From contig CAMPJM010000217.1 of NCBI GenBank assembly GCA_946886805.1, forward strand, positions 1-6,758: DNA of 6,758 nt, given 5' to 3'. The stretch is from an uncultured Flammeovirgaceae bacterium (lineage in GTDB: Bacteria; Bacteroidota; Bacteroidia; Cytophagales; Cyclobacteriaceae). The number at the start of each line of letters is the position of its first letter. The stretch's first letter is position 1. The position numbers were made by a program, and so were the translations under genes. Shown one piece after another: positions 6,381-6,758 of the stretch. The notes beneath the pieces were generated by a model. That model searched no databases. It had not been told where the DNA came from and saw nothing but the letters and a program-made list of their open reading frames with translations.

Positions 6381-6758
6381 ATGCCAGCTAAAATATATGA
6401 TAATGATGACCTTCTTTTAAAAATGTTTGCTGCAAATGATCCGCAAGCTCTAAATATTATATACAAAAAGCACTATGCCTACCTTTTAAATATAACCAAT
6501 GGAATAGTTCAGGACATGGAAACTTCCAAAGATATTATCCAGGATTTATTTTTTGTTCTTTGGGAGCGGCGTCATTCCCTTAAAATCACAAAACCAATAA
6601 AAGCTTACCTTATCAAATCAGCTATAAATAGGGCATTAAATTTTAAAAGAAATAGCGATAGGCATAAAACCATTCCCTTACAAGGACAGGAAACTTGGGA
6701 ACAGGTAAAAAGTGATTTACCTTCTGATGTACCTGTTGATTTAGAAGAATTAAAAGAG
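6381..6758 (+). CDS. RNA polymerase ECF sigma-70 factor, N-terminal part (truncated by window edge)
   Basis: There are 126 codons open from the ATG at 6381 to the last base; the gene continues beyond the window. The protein matches the sigma region 2 fold of ECF factors: DDLLLKMFAANDPQALNIIYKKHY at the start (acidic helix then the xxYxxY segment, 9-32), then the hallmark SKDIIQDLFFVLWERR (49-64, equivalent to the D-x-x-Q-x-x-F-x-x-W motif that contacts the RNAP clamp), then AYLIKSAINRALNFKRN (75-91), equivalent to the -10 recognition helix. Residues 92-126 are the start of the linker to region 4, which is not seen. This is the type that in Bacteroidota usually pairs with a FecR-like anti-sigma gene and a TonB-dependent receptor, but no such partner is in view. 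A link to metal efflux is not shown. Sampled lines are about a third GC, clearly lower than the pump gene. Confidence 0.88.
   Translation, partial: MPAKIYDNDDLLLKMFAANDPQALNIIYKKHYAYLLNITNGIVQDMETSKDIIQDLFFVLWERRHSLKITKPIKAYLIKSAINRALNFKRNSDRHKTIPLQGQETWEQVKSDLPSDVPVDLEELKE

Noticed and set aside
1..6758. tRNA, rRNA, CRISPR array, insertion sequence or phage genes
   Set aside because: No regularly spaced repeats, transposase-like frames, or tRNA-like cloverleaf arms were found; the window is almost fully occupied by the efflux genes.

Overview
The window carries a chromosomal heavy-metal efflux operon of the HME-RND (CzcCBA/CusCBA) type, followed by the start of an ECF sigma factor gene; all genes are on the + strand. 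The host is most likely a member of the Bacteroidota (Cytophagia/Sphingobacteriia-like). I infer this from the start codons, which lack any visible Shine-Dalgarno sequence and sit behind AT-rich leaders, from the B-A-C gene order with an adaptor carrying an extra N-terminal beta domain, from the signal peptide ending in ...KSQ, and from the style of the sigma factor. No 16S or other phylogenetic marker is present, so the assignment is by family resemblance only.

Layout. Positions 1-149 hold the 3' end of an unidentified gene whose last 48 residues are extremely rich in His and acidic residues (8 His, 17 Asp/Glu, no Lys or Arg). A 73-bp gap with a strong palindrome (168-193) follows. Next are a lipoprotein periplasmic adaptor (223-1716), a 121-bp AT-rich spacer with competing hairpins (1717-1837), the RND pump (1838-4933, GTG start), a 56-bp AT-rich spacer, and a TolC/CzcC-like outer-membrane channel (4990-6195). 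After a 185-bp AT-rich intergenic region, an ECF sigma-70 factor gene starts at 6381 and runs off the right edge.

How the genes work together. The pump (inner membrane, proton-driven), the adaptor (lipid-anchored, periplasmic) and the channel (outer membrane) are the three parts of one tripartite efflux machine that expels metal cations. The His/acidic tail of the upstream protein, and the short His clusters at both ends of the mature adaptor, fit metal capture or delivery on the periplasmic side. The metal cannot be fixed from sequence. By eye the pump lacks the methionine triad expected of Cu(I)/Ag(I) exporters, which favours divalent cations (Zn/Co/Cd/Ni), but its TM4 charge pattern is not that of classical CzcA either. 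The sigma factor is probably a separate transcription unit with a markedly more AT-rich sequence.

Nothing here amounts to a clearly new system. The most interesting leads are the metal-binding tail, the intercistronic palindrome and hairpins, and the unresolved metal specificity.
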